A stretch of 64,000 nt of DNA from DAHUYF01 sp035945115 (GCA_035945115.1 DASZAN010000125.1:1-64000); one strand, 5' to 3'; counted from the stretch's first letter, positions 25,567 through 34,155 are shown. The notes: generated by a model not told the origin, from the letters alone. A program made the numbers and translations.

Positions 25567-28011
25567 TCAGGCCAGCTGCTGCGCAGTCTCGACCGGTGGC
25601 CGGCCGACGCTGAGGATGGCATTGATGAAGAGGGAGGGCCGGCCCCACAGCGAGTTGATGAAGATCGCTGTGACGCTGACCGCCATCGCCAACATCGCCC
25701 AGATCGGATCGATGAGGCCGGTCGCGGCCACCGGAATGCCGATGCCATTGAAGCAGAAGGCGAGAAGGACGTTCTGAACCATCTTGCGGTAGCTGCGGCG
25801 GCTGATGTCGCGCGCGAGGAGGATCAATCCGAGGCGACGGCCAAGGATGATGATGTCCGCCGATTCGATGGCAATGTCCGTGCCGCTGCCCATGGCGATG
25901 CCGACATCCGCCTGCATCAGCCCCGGCGCGTCATTGATGCCATCGCCGACCATCGCGACCTTTCCGTGCTGCTGGAGCTGCCGAATGATGTCGGCCTTCT
26001 CGCCCGGCAGGACGCCGGCATGCACCTGGTCAATGCCGGTGTCGCGCGCGACCCGTCGTGCCGCACGATCGTTGTCGCCCGTCACCAGCACTGGCTTGAG
26101 CCCGGCCCGGCGCAGCTCCGCGACGGTCTCGACGGCATCGCCCTTGAGCGCATCGCCCAGCGCCAGGATGCCAAGCACGCTACCATTCCGAGCGACCGCG
26201 ATCACTGTGCGCCCTGCCTCTTCCAAGGCGCCGATGCGATCGGCAAACGGCGTCAGGTCGACGTCCCGCTCGCCGAGGAACTTCGGATTGCCGACAAGGA
26301 CTTCGCACCCGTCGATGCGGGCGACCACTCCCTTGCCTGGTAGGGCTTCGAAGGTTTCGACCTCCGGCGGAGTGGCGCCATGCTCGAAGGCCTCCTTCAC
26401 GACCGCCGCCGCGAGAGGATGCTCGGAGGAGGATTCGGCTGCGGCAGCAATCGCCAGGAGCTCGCTCTCGCTCACGCCAAGCGCCTCGATCTCGCGGACC
26501 ATCGGCCTGCCCTCGGTGAGTGTTCCGGTCTTGTCCAAGAGCACATACGTCACCAGCCGATAGGTCTGGAACGCCTCGCCCGTGCGCATGAGGACACCAT
26601 GATCGGCCGCCTCTCCCGCGCCGCGTACGATCGAGAGTGGCGCCGAGATGCCGACCGCGCAGGGATAGCCCATGACGAGGACGCTGAGTGCCGCAAACAC
26701 CGCGCGGCTGAGATCGGGGTGGCCGGCGATGAGCTGCGGCCCGAGTATCCAGCCGATGAGAGCCAAGGCAGCGGCCAGGAGCACGCTTGGGGTGTAGACG
26801 CGCAGGATGCGATCGACGAGATGCAGGATGCCGGGCTTCAGCGCCCGCGCATCCTCGACCTGTCGGACGACGCGCTGGAGGAAGCTCTCCTCGCCGACCG
26901 CCGTCACGCGGACCGCCAATGTCCCGGTGCCGTTGATCGAGCCCGCGACGACGGCATCGCCCTCGCGCTTCTCGACAGGAAGCGGTTCGCCGGTGACGAA
27001 GGACTGGTCGACACCCGAGTGGCCGCTGACGACCGTGCCGTCAACCGCGATGCGCTCGCCGGGACGGATGCGGACGAGATCACCGACTGCGACCTCGTCG
27101 ACCCTCACTTGGACCTCTTCGCTGCCGCGCACGAGCCGGGCGGTATCCGGCTGCAAGTCCAGGAGCCGCTTCACCGCCTGCGAGCTGCGTGTTTTGACGA
27201 TCAGCGACAGCCACTCCGAGAAGATGTGATATGTGCCGACCATGACTGCTACGGCGAAAAAGGTCCCGGTCGGATAGGTCGGCGACGGGCGAACGATCCC
27301 GATCACTCCGCCGATGATGCCGGCGAAAGCCCCAACCTCGAGGAGCACGTGCTGATTGAGGATGCCGCGGCGCAGAGCCTGAACCGCCATGTGGAGAATG
27401 TGACTGCCGACGCCGAAGACGAGGACGAGGGCGAGTATCCCGACCACCCACGGCGCGATGGTTGTGAGATCGCCCCGCAGATTGAAAAAAAGCAGCGAGA
27501 GCGCCATAGCAGCCAATCCGCCGAAACCGGTGATCGCCTTCCACAAGCCGCTTGGCCGCAGCACGAGGAACACCAGTGCTCCAAGGCTCAAACAGACAAG
27601 AGCGGGAAGCGCCGAGATCCAGTTCTCGGTCGGGTTCGCGATGAGCGCAATCGACGCGACGCTCAAGGTGACGGCCACGACGAACCGCCGGCCTTCTCGG
27701 ACGAGGTCGCGCTCCTCCTCCTCGAAGGCGCGCAGCTTGCGCGGGTCCGAGACGGTGTAACCGATGTCCCTAAGGGTTTGCAGCAGCTCTTCCGGCCGCG
27801 CGACCTGCGGGTCGTATTCGACAAGCGCCTGCTCGTGCGTGAGGCTGACAGCGACCTTATCGACTCCTGCCATGCGCCCCAGCGCCTTCTCGATCGTACC
27901 GGTGCAGAGCGAACAATGAAGGCCGCCGATCCGTGCGCGGATCTTCTTGCGATCGGGGCGGTTAGATGGCTCCTCGGTCCATAGCCGATCAGCAGTGATG
28001 GCGGTGCTCAT
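25567..28011 (-). CDS. P1B-type heavy-metal translocating ATPase
   Basis: The 814-residue inner-membrane pump exports or imports a heavy metal using ATP. The start at 28011 (MSTAITADRLW) follows AAGGAGGT at ideal distance. An N-terminal HMA domain has the metal motif GGLHCSLCTGTIEKA. The actuator TGE is in FVTGEPLPVEK, the phosphorylation site is DKTGTLTEG, and the hinge is MVGDGINDAPGL. The membrane metal motif is GYPCAVG, with tyrosine where most copper pumps have the first cysteine of CPC, so metal specificity is uncertain. It is 13 bp downstream of the MerR-HMA gene and co-transcribed. Confidence 0.93.
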   Translation of the reverse strand: MSTAITADRLWTEEPSNRPDRKKIRARIGGLHCSLCTGTIEKALGRMAGVDKVAVSLTHEQALVEYDPQVARPEELLQTLRDIGYTVSDPRKLRAFEEEERDLVREGRRFVVAVTLSVASIALIANPTENWISALPALVCLSLGALVFLVLRPSGLWKAITGFGGLAAMALSLLFFNLRGDLTTIAPWVVGILALVLVFGVGSHILHMAVQALRRGILNQHVLLEVGAFAGIIGGVIGIVRPSPTYPTGTFFAVAVMVGTYHIFSEWLSLIVKTRSSQAVKRLLDLQPDTARLVRGSEEVQVRVDEVAVGDLVRIRPGERIAVDGTVVSGHSGVDQSFVTGEPLPVEKREGDAVVAGSINGTGTLAVRVTAVGEESFLQRVVRQVEDARALKPGILHLVDRILRVYTPSVLLAAALALIGWILGPQLIAGHPDLSRAVFAALSVLVMGYPCAVGISAPLSIVRGAGEAADHGVLMRTGEAFQTYRLVTYVLLDKTGTLTEGRPMVREIEALGVSESELLAIAAAAESSSEHPLAAAVVKEAFEHGATPPEVETFEALPGKGVVARIDGCEVLVGNPKFLGERDVDLTPFADRIGALEEAGRTVIAVARNGSVLGILALGDALKGDAVETVAELRRAGLKPVLVTGDNDRAARRVARDTGIDQVHAGVLPGEKADIIRQLQQHGKVAMVGDGINDAPGLMQADVGIAMGSGTDIAIESADIIILGRRLGLILLARDISRRSYRKMVQNVLLAFCFNGIGIPVAATGLIDPIWAMLAMAVSVTAIFINSLWGRPSLFINAILSVGRPPVETAQQLA

Positions 28012-28024
28012 GGTCGCACCTCCT

Positions 28025-28711
28025 TCATGTCGGTTGCGGGGTGACGCGATAGCCGAGCTTCTGCACCGTCGCGACAAGGGCGTCCTCGGCAATAGTCTGC
28101 GGGTCATAGAGGACCCGTGCCTGGCCTTGATCGTATGAGACGTCAGCCAGCTGCACGCCAGCTTGCCGCTCGACCACGGCTTTGACGGTATTGGCGCAGC
28201 CGTCGCAGTGCATGCCGTCGATCTTGAGGAGAGCGGTCTTCATCTGATGCTCCATTGCGGGATGTTGCCGAGAGCGAGACTGCGGGCGTCTCACCTTGGT
28301 TGCGGGTTCGCTCAAGCGCTGCGTCAGTGCATCCATGATCGAACATGCGTGCAGCGCCCCTCGGCCGGGACATGCGGCGATCAAGGTCTCCAAGGCGGCG
28401 CCTACCGCGCGAAGCTGCTCGATCTTCCGCTGGACCTGATCGAGCTTCGCGACGGCCTGGCGCCGCACCTCGGAGCAATCGGCCGCGGGATCGGCACGCA
28501 GGGCTAGAAGGTCGCCGATCTCGCTCAGCGAGAAACCGATCTGCTGCGCCTCCTTGATGAAGCGGATGCGGGCTACCTGTTCCGGCGCATAAGCTCGATA
28601 GCCCTCGCCTTTCGGCGGTCGCTCGATAAGGCCGCGGCGCTCGTAGAAGCGCACAGTCTCGACGTTTACACCCGCCTCTCGCGCGGTTTTTCCGATGGTG
28701 AGCGTCGGCAT
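28025..28711 (-). CDS. MerR-family regulator fused to a C-terminal HMA domain
   Basis: The 228-residue protein has a MerR HTH at 4-70 (IGKTAREAGVNVETVRFYER, then RGLIERPPKGEGYRAYAPEQ) and a dimerisation helix. Metal-site cysteines resemble those of mercury MerR: CSEVRRQA near 79, then ACPGRGALHACSIMDAL near 113-124. After a basic linker, residues about 155-228 form a full heavy-metal-associated domain with GMHCDGCANTVKAV. In most genomes these are separate genes; MEHQMKT at the junction marks the probable old start of the HMA protein, so internal initiation could still give it separately. It probably senses and buffers the metal moved by the adjacent ATPase. Confidence 0.88.
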   Translation of the reverse strand: MPTLTIGKTAREAGVNVETVRFYERRGLIERPPKGEGYRAYAPEQVARIRFIKEAQQIGFSLSEIGDLLALRADPAADCSEVRRQAVAKLDQVQRKIEQLRAVGAALETLIAACPGRGALHACSIMDALTQRLSEPATKVRRPQSRSRQHPAMEHQMKTALLKIDGMHCDGCANTVKAVVERQAGVQLADVSYDQGQARVLYDPQTIAEDALVATVQKLGYRVTPQPT

Positions 28712-28743
28712 GTTTTCTAACCTCCGCTCTAAAGATGGGGTCC

Positions 28744-28763
28744 GTACTATAGTACAGAGTCAA
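28744..28763 (-). promoter_or_regulatory. MerR-type operator/promoter of the MerR-HMA gene
   Basis: On the minus strand a -35 box TTGACT (28763-28758) is followed two bases later by the palindrome GTACTATAGTAC (28755-28744). This TTGAC-N2-GTAC-N4-GTAC arrangement is that of mer-type promoters, where MerR binds in an over-long spacer. It would direct merR-hma-ATPase transcription. Confidence 0.7.
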
Positions 28764-28800
28764 GGCGGAAAATGCGCCGTTCGCCGCAGACGGTTTTTGC

Positions 28801-28832
28801 TTGACCCCGTACCGCGGTACGGCCGGTAGAGT
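28801..28832 (+). promoter_or_regulatory. MerR-type promoter of the CcdA-like gene
   Basis: A -35 box TTGACC (28801-28806) is followed by the 16-bp palindrome CCGTACCGCGGTACGG and a possible -10 TAGAGT (28827-28832). The spacer is about 20 bp, longer than the usual 17, as expected for MerR-activated promoters. It faces the opposite way to the operator at 28744. Confidence 0.7.
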
Positions 28833-28911
28833 GCTTCCGCGCAGCAAACTTCGCGGGTGTGGGCGCCCGGCCTCCGCCGGGGTCGCTGTACTTTCACTGA
28901 AAGGATGGTGG

Positions 28912-29652
28912 ATGCTCGACCTTGAGGCTTCGTTTCAGCACGTCTCGATCATGTCGCCGCTTGGATTCGCCCTCGTGGCCCTGGCTGGGTTGATCATGGG
29001 CGTCGCGCCGAGCTCGCTACCGCTCGCCTCCGTCGTTGCCGGCTATGTCGGGGGACAAAGTCGCGATAGAGAAGCGATCACGCGGATGACGGGGCTGCGC
29101 CTCTCGGCGGGCTTCGTCCTGGGTTTGGCGACCGTCGATGCCGCGATTGGCGCCTTCTTCGGTTTTCTCGGCTTCACCGTCATCCGCGTTCTTGCCGGTT
29201 CTCTTGCTATCACGAACTTCGTTCTTGCCGTGCTTCTCGTCGTGCTGGGGCTGGCGCTGCTGCGCAAGATCCGTGTCGTCATTCCGGTCGTGAGACCGAG
29301 ACCGCGGCAGGTCGACTCATTCGGGGCAGCCTATGCCCTCGGCATTCCCTTCGGACTTTCGGTTTGTCCGGCCTGTACGCCCATGGTGCTCCCGATCCTC
29401 GGAGCAGCCGCCGTCTCGGGAGCGCCGTGGATTGGAGGCCTCTTGCTGCTGGTCTTTGGCTTGGCGCGAGGTATTCCGCTCCTGATCGTCGGCGCCGCGA
29501 CGGAGAAGATCAAAACTGTGCCGCGGTTTGCAATGTGGGTGCCGAAGATGGAGCGGGCGAGCGGCGTCCTGCTGCTGCTTGCCGCGGCCTACTTCCTTTA
29601 TCAGAGCGCCGTATATGCCGGGCTACTGGCGCCGATAAGCACGATATCTTGA
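28912..29652 (+). CDS. CcdA-like cytochrome c biogenesis/thiol-disulfide membrane protein
   Basis: This is a 246-residue protein with six or more membrane segments. The start at 28912 (MLDLEASFQHVSIMSPLG) follows AAAGGATGG; the open frame upstream covers the promoter. The family motif GIPFGLSVCPACTPMVLPIL carries a CPAC cysteine pair; CcdA uses paired membrane cysteines to move reducing equivalents across the membrane. The matching N-terminal cysteine is replaced by APSSLP, so only one half of the usual pair is present. Divergent from the MerR-HMA regulator and behind a MerR-type promoter, it is probably part of the same metal response. Confidence 0.8.
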   Translation: MLDLEASFQHVSIMSPLGFALVALAGLIMGVAPSSLPLASVVAGYVGGQSRDREAITRMTGLRLSAGFVLGLATVDAAIGAFFGFLGFTVIRVLAGSLAITNFVLAVLLVVLGLALLRKIRVVIPVVRPRPRQVDSFGAAYALGIPFGLSVCPACTPMVLPILGAAAVSGAPWIGGLLLLVFGLARGIPLLIVGAATEKIKTVPRFAMWVPKMERASGVLLLLAAAYFLYQSAVYAGLLAPISTIS

Positions 29653-30043
29653 CCGAGTTTGCGCCGGTTTCGCCTGCGATTTCTTGTGCGAGACTCGATC
29701 TGTAAGAAGGCGCGCGGTGAGGGCTCGATGGATCTACGCCAAAGGAGCCGCAAAGGGACAGCTTTCGTGCCAAGCGAGGACAGTGCGCATGTCTTACTCC
29801 TTTCGCACCAAACGGCGGGAGATCGAACTTGCGCTTAGGGCCGGGAGCGGGAGTTCGTATTGAGATGTTGCCGCAATAACCGTTTCGAGATTATACCGAA
29901 CACCACATGGCCGACGGGCCGCAGTTCCGCCGCGAATCCGGGCCATGCGGCATAATCCGGACTTCGGCATAATGGATGTCAGCATGGATCGCGCAGGTGC
30001 CGCAGCCCATATCTATCGCGGCGGAAACGAAAGGAGGACCGGG
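29653..30043. other. Non-coding interval with the right end of the metal element
   Basis: This region holds the right inverted repeat and about 70 bp before the PCD gene, and no protein-like frame otherwise. The segment 29653-29890 has only short antisense frames. Confidence 0.5.
29891..29972 (-). repeat. Right 82-bp inverted repeat
   Basis: This is the inverted copy of 24641-24722. It reads TTATACCGAACACCACATGG at its left and ends ACTTCGGCATAA. Differences from the left copy are six single-base changes. Confidence 0.85.
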
Positions 30044-30394
30044 ATGGCCTCGAAGCTCGTGGAGAAGGTCTGCACACCTTGCCGCGGCGGCATCCCGCCG
30101 CTCACGCGCGACCAGGCCGAGACCTACCGCTTGGAGGCGTCCGATTGGGCGCTGCTCGACGATGCGACGAAGATCAGACGGACGTTCAAGTTCAGGAACT
30201 TCGCGGAAGCCCTAGAGTTCGTGCGACGCACCGGGGAGTTGGCGGAGACGGAGCATCACCATCCGGACATAGCGTTTGGATGGGGCTACGCCACGGTTTC
30301 GCTGCAGACGAAGAAAATCCGCGGCCTGCACGAGAATGATTTCATCATGGCGGCGAAGATCGACCGTTTCGCGGGCGGCGCGGCGTCAAGCTGA
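30044..30394 (+). CDS. Pterin-4a-carbinolamine dehydratase (PCD/DCoH)
   Basis: This 116-residue enzyme dehydrates 4a-hydroxytetrahydrobiopterin to recycle pterin. The start at ATG 30044 (MASKLVEKVCTPCRGG) follows AAAGGAGG. The active-site signature ETEHHHPDIAFGWGYATVSL, then TKKIRGLHENDF, is intact, and the length is normal. PCD genes occur beside molybdopterin enzymes, including arsenite oxidase loci, where a role in molybdopterin metabolism has been suspected. Here it ends tail-to-tail with aioR, overlapping by 9 bp. It lies just beyond the metal element, so it was probably adjacent to aioBA before the insertion. Confidence 0.9.
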   Translation: MASKLVEKVCTPCRGGIPPLTRDQAETYRLEASDWALLDDATKIRRTFKFRNFAEALEFVRRTGELAETEHHHPDIAFGWGYATVSLQTKKIRGLHENDFIMAAKIDRFAGGAASS

Positions 30395-31723
30395 GCGGTC
30401 CTGCGGCGAATCATGCTCGACGGCCAACTTCCGCATCTTCTCGAACAGGGTTGATCGCGAGATGCCCAGCAGCTTCGCGGCGTCTTCGACGCGGCCGCCC
30501 GCGCGCGCGAGCGCGGCGCGGATGTGATGACGCTCGGCGCGCTCGCGGACCTCTGCCAGCGTCGGCAACAGGCTCTCCAAACCGACGGGCTCCCGGGTCT
30601 CCGCCGGGAAGAGGAGGTCCGGACCGATCCACGGGGCCTCGGACAGCGCGACGGCGCGCTCGATCCGGTTCCGCAGCTCGCGCACGTTTCCGGGCCACGG
30701 ATGTGCAAGAAGTACCTGTTCCGCCGCGGGCGTGAGGCCGTGGACCTCACGGTTGAAAGAGTCCGAGAGCTCGCGGAGGAATGCGTGAGCGAGCGGGAGA
30801 ACATCGTCCGGCCGCTCGCGCAGCGGAGGGATCGTAACGCGCACGACATCGATGCGGTAGAAGAGGTCGCGACGGAAGCGGCCATCGGCGACGGCGCGCT
30901 CAAGGTCCGAGTTCGTCGCGCAGACGATCCGCGCGGGCGCCTTGATTGCCGCCTCGCCGCCAAGCCGGATAAACGCGCGCTCCTGGATTAGACGCAAGAG
31001 CTTGGCCTGGATCGGCAGCGGCAGCTCGCCGACCTCGTCGAGGAGGAGAACGCCATCTTTGGCGCGCTCCGCGTATCCGTGGTGCCGCGCGTGGGCGCTG
31101 GTGAAGGCGCCCTTCTCATGACCAAATAGCTCGCTCTCGATGAGCTCGTTTGGGATCGCGGCACAGTTGACCGCCATGAACGGCGACTGCGAGCGCATGG
31201 AGACCGCATGGACGAACCGCGCCGCCACCTCCTTGCCGGCGCCGCTCTCGCCCACGAACAGGAGAGAGCTGTCGACGTCGGCAACGCGCCGCAGCAGCGT
31301 CTCGACGCGGCGCATCGCCTCCGAGGCGCCGAGGGCACCGACCGCTCCTGGCCGCCAGCGAATGAGCCGTGGAATCCGCTCGAGCAGCTCGGCAATCGCA
31401 TAGGGCTTGCCGATGTAGTCGACGGCGCCGGCCTTGGTGAGGCGCACTGCCTGCTCGATCTGTCCGAACGCGGTCACGAATAGAAAGGGCGTTCCCGCAA
31501 GGGCCGGAAGGACTTTGAGGAACACATCCTCGCCGCTCATGTCCGGGAGGCGGATGTCACAGATCACGAGGTCGGGTCTCGCAGTCCGCAGCGCGTCGAG
31601 CGCCGCCCGCCCCGTCTGCCACCAGAGCGGCGTGTATCCCTCGAGCTCGAGGCGGTGTACGAGCGTCCCGCCCATCACCTGGTCGTCCTCGATAACGCCG
31701 ATCAGCCCGCGCTCACGCGGCAT
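30386..31723 (-). CDS. aioR: AioR sigma-54-dependent response regulator
   Basis: AioR activates aioBA transcription when phosphorylated by AioS. The product is 445 residues. A receiver domain (1-120) has IEDDQ, the phospho-aspartate in VICDIRLPDMSG, and the lysine in AVDYIGKPY. The AAA+ domain has Walker A FVGESGAGKEVAARF and Walker B GVLLLDEVGELPL. The C-terminal Fis-like HTH is EDAAKLLGISRSTLFEKMRK. The sigma-54 contact loop reads ELFGHEKGAFTSA, with Ser where the consensus GAFTGA has Gly. The start overlaps aioS by 11 bp, so the two are co-translated. Confidence 0.95.
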   Translation of the reverse strand: MPRERGLIGVIEDDQVMGGTLVHRLELEGYTPLWWQTGRAALDALRTARPDLVICDIRLPDMSGEDVFLKVLPALAGTPFLFVTAFGQIEQAVRLTKAGAVDYIGKPYAIAELLERIPRLIRWRPGAVGALGASEAMRRVETLLRRVADVDSSLLFVGESGAGKEVAARFVHAVSMRSQSPFMAVNCAAIPNELIESELFGHEKGAFTSAHARHHGYAERAKDGVLLLDEVGELPLPIQAKLLRLIQERAFIRLGGEAAIKAPARIVCATNSDLERAVADGRFRRDLFYRIDVVRVTIPPLRERPDDVLPLAHAFLRELSDSFNREVHGLTPAAEQVLLAHPWPGNVRELRNRIERAVALSEAPWIGPDLLFPAETREPVGLESLLPTLAEVRERAERHHIRAALARAGGRVEDAAKLLGISRSTLFEKMRKLAVEHDSPQDRSA

Positions 31724-33158
31724 GAAGTGCCTCCGCTGCGGCTATCGGAAGAATCACGTTCACGCGCGTGCCCGCCGCCGAAGTTTCGACCTCGGCGCGG
31801 CCGCCGAGCCGGCGGACGAGGTGCCCAGTCGTCCAGAGGCCGAGCCCCTTGCTGTCGCGGCGCGGCGCCGCCTCCTCGGCGCTCTGGAGGAGTGCCGCCA
31901 TTTCGCTAGGAAGACCGGATCCCTCGTCGGAGACGGTAATCGTGAGCGTGCCGTCCGCACGCCGGGCGTCGACCGACACGAGGCCTCCGACCGGCGACGC
32001 GGCACACGCGTTCAGCAGGAGGTTCAGCACGATCTGGCGGACGGACGGCCCGTCGATCGGAAGCGCCTCCTCGATGCGGTTACGCCAGTCCAGGCGGAGC
32101 CGGCGTACGCCAGTCTCGTGCTGCACGAGGAACGGCAGGTCATCGAGATCGGCCGGCGTCAGCAGCGTATCGGAGCCGCGCTTGTAGGTGACGAGCGCGG
32201 CGCGGACCACGTTGCGGATGCCCGCGAGACCGCGCTTGAGGAACTCCAGCGACGTCTGACGCACTGTCAGGTCGTCGCCGTGCGCCTGGATCGTGTCGAT
32301 CGCGTTCAACATCCCGCCGAGCGGGTTGTTGACCTCATGCGCCATTCCCGAGGCGAGGCGACCTAGCATTGCGTACTTTTCCTGCTCGGCGAGGTGCGCC
32401 GCGAGTGCCTCGCGCTCGTTGAGCGCCCGGGCCATGGCGTTGAAGCGATCGAACAGCTGACCGAACTCGCTCGCGGAGCTGCGGCGGTAGCGCGGCGGGA
32501 TCGGCTCGACGCGCCCCTCCCGGACGCGCTCCACGTGCCGCGCCAGGAGGCTCAGCGGCTGCAGCATGTGCTTGACGGCGAACCATCCCACCAGGGCGAA
32601 AACGAGCGCGAGCCCACCGTTCACGAGCACCAGCGTCAGCAGGACCTGCCGCCGAATGCGCAGCAGGTTCGCGATGTCGATCTCGGCGAGAATGCGGCCC
32701 ACCGAGAAGCCTTCCGTGCGCAGCGTTCGCGCTAGCCACGCACGGCCGGCGTTCTCGTCGATGATGAGGCCATCATCGGTCGGGAAGTTTCGGCGCAGCT
32801 CATCGGGAACGGCACTCCGGACGGGGAACCGAAGGGGATCCGATGCGGCCAATATCGGCCTGCTGGGAAGCTCCACCATAGCGTAGCGCGCCTGCACGCC
32901 GGAATAGCGCCCGCGCGCGCGGTCGAGGGCGTCGAACGTCTCCCACACGTCGGCGCGCACCACGGCCGGCAGGACGGCGGCGGATAGGCCGTCGAGATAG
33001 GCGCTGGTGAGCAGTCTGAGGTTGGTCTCCTGGTCACGTTCGAGTCGCGAGAGGACGACCTGCGACACGACGATGGCGACGGCCACCATGAGGCCGGCCA
33101 CGAGGAGCGGGACCTTCAGGGTGAGCGGCCAGGCCGTGATGCGCAACGGCCCCGTCAT
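31713..33158 (-). CDS. aioS: AioS sensor histidine kinase
   Basis: AioS is the membrane kinase of the arsenite-sensing pair. From ATG 33158 it is 481 residues; the ATG overlaps the aioX stop as ATGA. Membrane segments lie near residues 11-31 (TLKVPLLVAGLMVAVAIVVS) and 170-195 (LLTLVLVNGGLALVFALVGW) and flank a periplasmic sensor domain. A HAMP region follows. The phospho-accepting histidine is in RLASGMAHEVNNPLGGMLNA. ATPase motifs are IVLNLLLNACAAS, SDEGSGLPSE and SKGLGLWTTGHLVRRLGG. It receives the signal from AioX in the periplasm and phosphorylates AioR. Confidence 0.95.
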   Translation of the reverse strand: MTGPLRITAWPLTLKVPLLVAGLMVAVAIVVSQVVLSRLERDQETNLRLLTSAYLDGLSAAVLPAVVRADVWETFDALDRARGRYSGVQARYAMVELPSRPILAASDPLRFPVRSAVPDELRRNFPTDDGLIIDENAGRAWLARTLRTEGFSVGRILAEIDIANLLRIRRQVLLTLVLVNGGLALVFALVGWFAVKHMLQPLSLLARHVERVREGRVEPIPPRYRRSSASEFGQLFDRFNAMARALNEREALAAHLAEQEKYAMLGRLASGMAHEVNNPLGGMLNAIDTIQAHGDDLTVRQTSLEFLKRGLAGIRNVVRAALVTYKRGSDTLLTPADLDDLPFLVQHETGVRRLRLDWRNRIEEALPIDGPSVRQIVLNLLLNACAASPVGGLVSVDARRADGTLTITVSDEGSGLPSEMAALLQSAEEAAPRRDSKGLGLWTTGHLVRRLGGRAEVETSAAGTRVNVILPIAAAEALHAA

Positions 33159-34045
33159 CAGACCTGTGCCTTGACGATCCGGACCTTCTCGGCGGTGCTC
33201 TCGTACATGTCGGGTGTGCCTTCGATGAACCCGTCGAGCGCCAGCACTGCGAGTATCTCGCGTCCCTCCGGGTCCGACGGCATGTCGAGAAGCGACGCCG
33301 CGAGCGCCTTGACCGCCGGCGCCTCGCGACCGCCGTTGGGCGCGACGATCGGCGGGAAGCCGAGCCATTCGGATCGGAAGACGACGCGTGTCGGACGCAC
33401 CAGCTCCGGCTCCCGCTCGCCCATCACGTCCCAGACGTATCCGTCGATGCTGCCGCTCTCGGCGAGGCCCGTCCCGACGGCGCGGATCACGTTGCGGTGG
33501 CCGTAGCAGAAGAAGCTCTCGTGGAAGAAGCGCGCGGGCGTTGTCTCGCGCAGCGCCAGCATCCAGCGCGTGACCAGATATCCGGAGGTGCTGTCCGGAT
33601 CGGAGAACGCATGCACTGTGCCGCGGATGTCGTCGAACGAGCGCGCCTGGCTGGCCTCGTTGACGATGACGTAGGTCTGGTAGAGCGGCCGATGGCGGTA
33701 GACGGGAACGGCGAGCAGCGTGAGCTGGTCATGGTACTGGACGTAGGGATCGTCGCAGATCCAGGCGGCGTCGAGCTGGCCCGACAGAAGCATCGCCGAG
33801 ATCTCGTGGTAGGTGCGACGCTTGACGAGCGCGACCGGCCGCTCGAGACGGCGCGTCAGGTAGCGCTCCAGCATCGACAGGAGCGCGATGTCATTGTCGA
33901 GGAACAGCGGCGTGAGCCCGAAGCTGAAGCTATCCGCCCCCCGTGATGAAGCGGTGACCCCGACAACCGCTGTCGCCGCAGCTCCCACAACAAAGGCACG
34001 TCGAGTTGGCCGTTCGAAACCAAAACTGCGGAGACCTGGTCGCAT
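33158..34045 (-). CDS. aioX: AioX periplasmic arsenite-binding protein
   Basis: AioX binds arsenite outside the inner membrane and signals to AioS. From ATG 34045, after GGGGGGAGG, it is 295 residues. A Tat-like signal has TRRAFVVGAAATAVVGV at 14-30. The body is a PhnD-type substrate-binding protein with FGLTPLFLDNDIALLSMLER, RRTYHEISAMLLSGQLDAAW and ICDDPYVQY. C97 in that last motif matches the single cysteine essential for arsenite binding in Agrobacterium AioX. Further on, SDPDSTSGYLVTRWML is conserved. It is the first gene of aioX-aioS-aioR. Confidence 0.95.
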   Translation of the reverse strand: MRPGLRSFGFERPTRRAFVVGAAATAVVGVTASSRGADSFSFGLTPLFLDNDIALLSMLERYLTRRLERPVALVKRRTYHEISAMLLSGQLDAAWICDDPYVQYHDQLTLLAVPVYRHRPLYQTYVIVNEASQARSFDDIRGTVHAFSDPDSTSGYLVTRWMLALRETTPARFFHESFFCYGHRNVIRAVGTGLAESGSIDGYVWDVMGEREPELVRPTRVVFRSEWLGFPPIVAPNGGREAPAVKALAASLLDMPSDPEGREILAVLALDGFIEGTPDMYESTAEKVRIVKAQV

Positions 34046-34155
34046 GGCTGAGCCTCCCCCCTTGTCACGCTGGCGGGCGCGTTTTTTTGGGACTCTACGC
34101 CTTTTGGCGCGACAATTCTGCAATATCAGGAAGGGGCGGGCCAGCCTGTTCTTGA

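Larger units (their letters stand above)
24641..29972. mobile_element. 5.3-kb metal-resistance element bounded by 82-bp inverted repeats
   Basis: Bases 24641-24722 and 29891-29972 are inverted copies of one 82-bp sequence with 6 mismatches. They enclose a broken tyrosine recombinase, a P-type metal ATPase, a MerR-HMA regulator and a CcdA-like membrane protein. The repeats themselves are bounded by TTATGCCGAA and TTCGGCATAA. The element interrupts the arsenite locus between aioBA and the aioXSR/PCD genes. With its recombinase damaged it is probably immobile unless helped in trans. Confidence 0.8.

Noticed and set aside
26380..27984. 534-codon plus-strand frame over the P-type ATPase
   Set aside because: It is antisense; the minus frame carries all P-type ATPase motifs.
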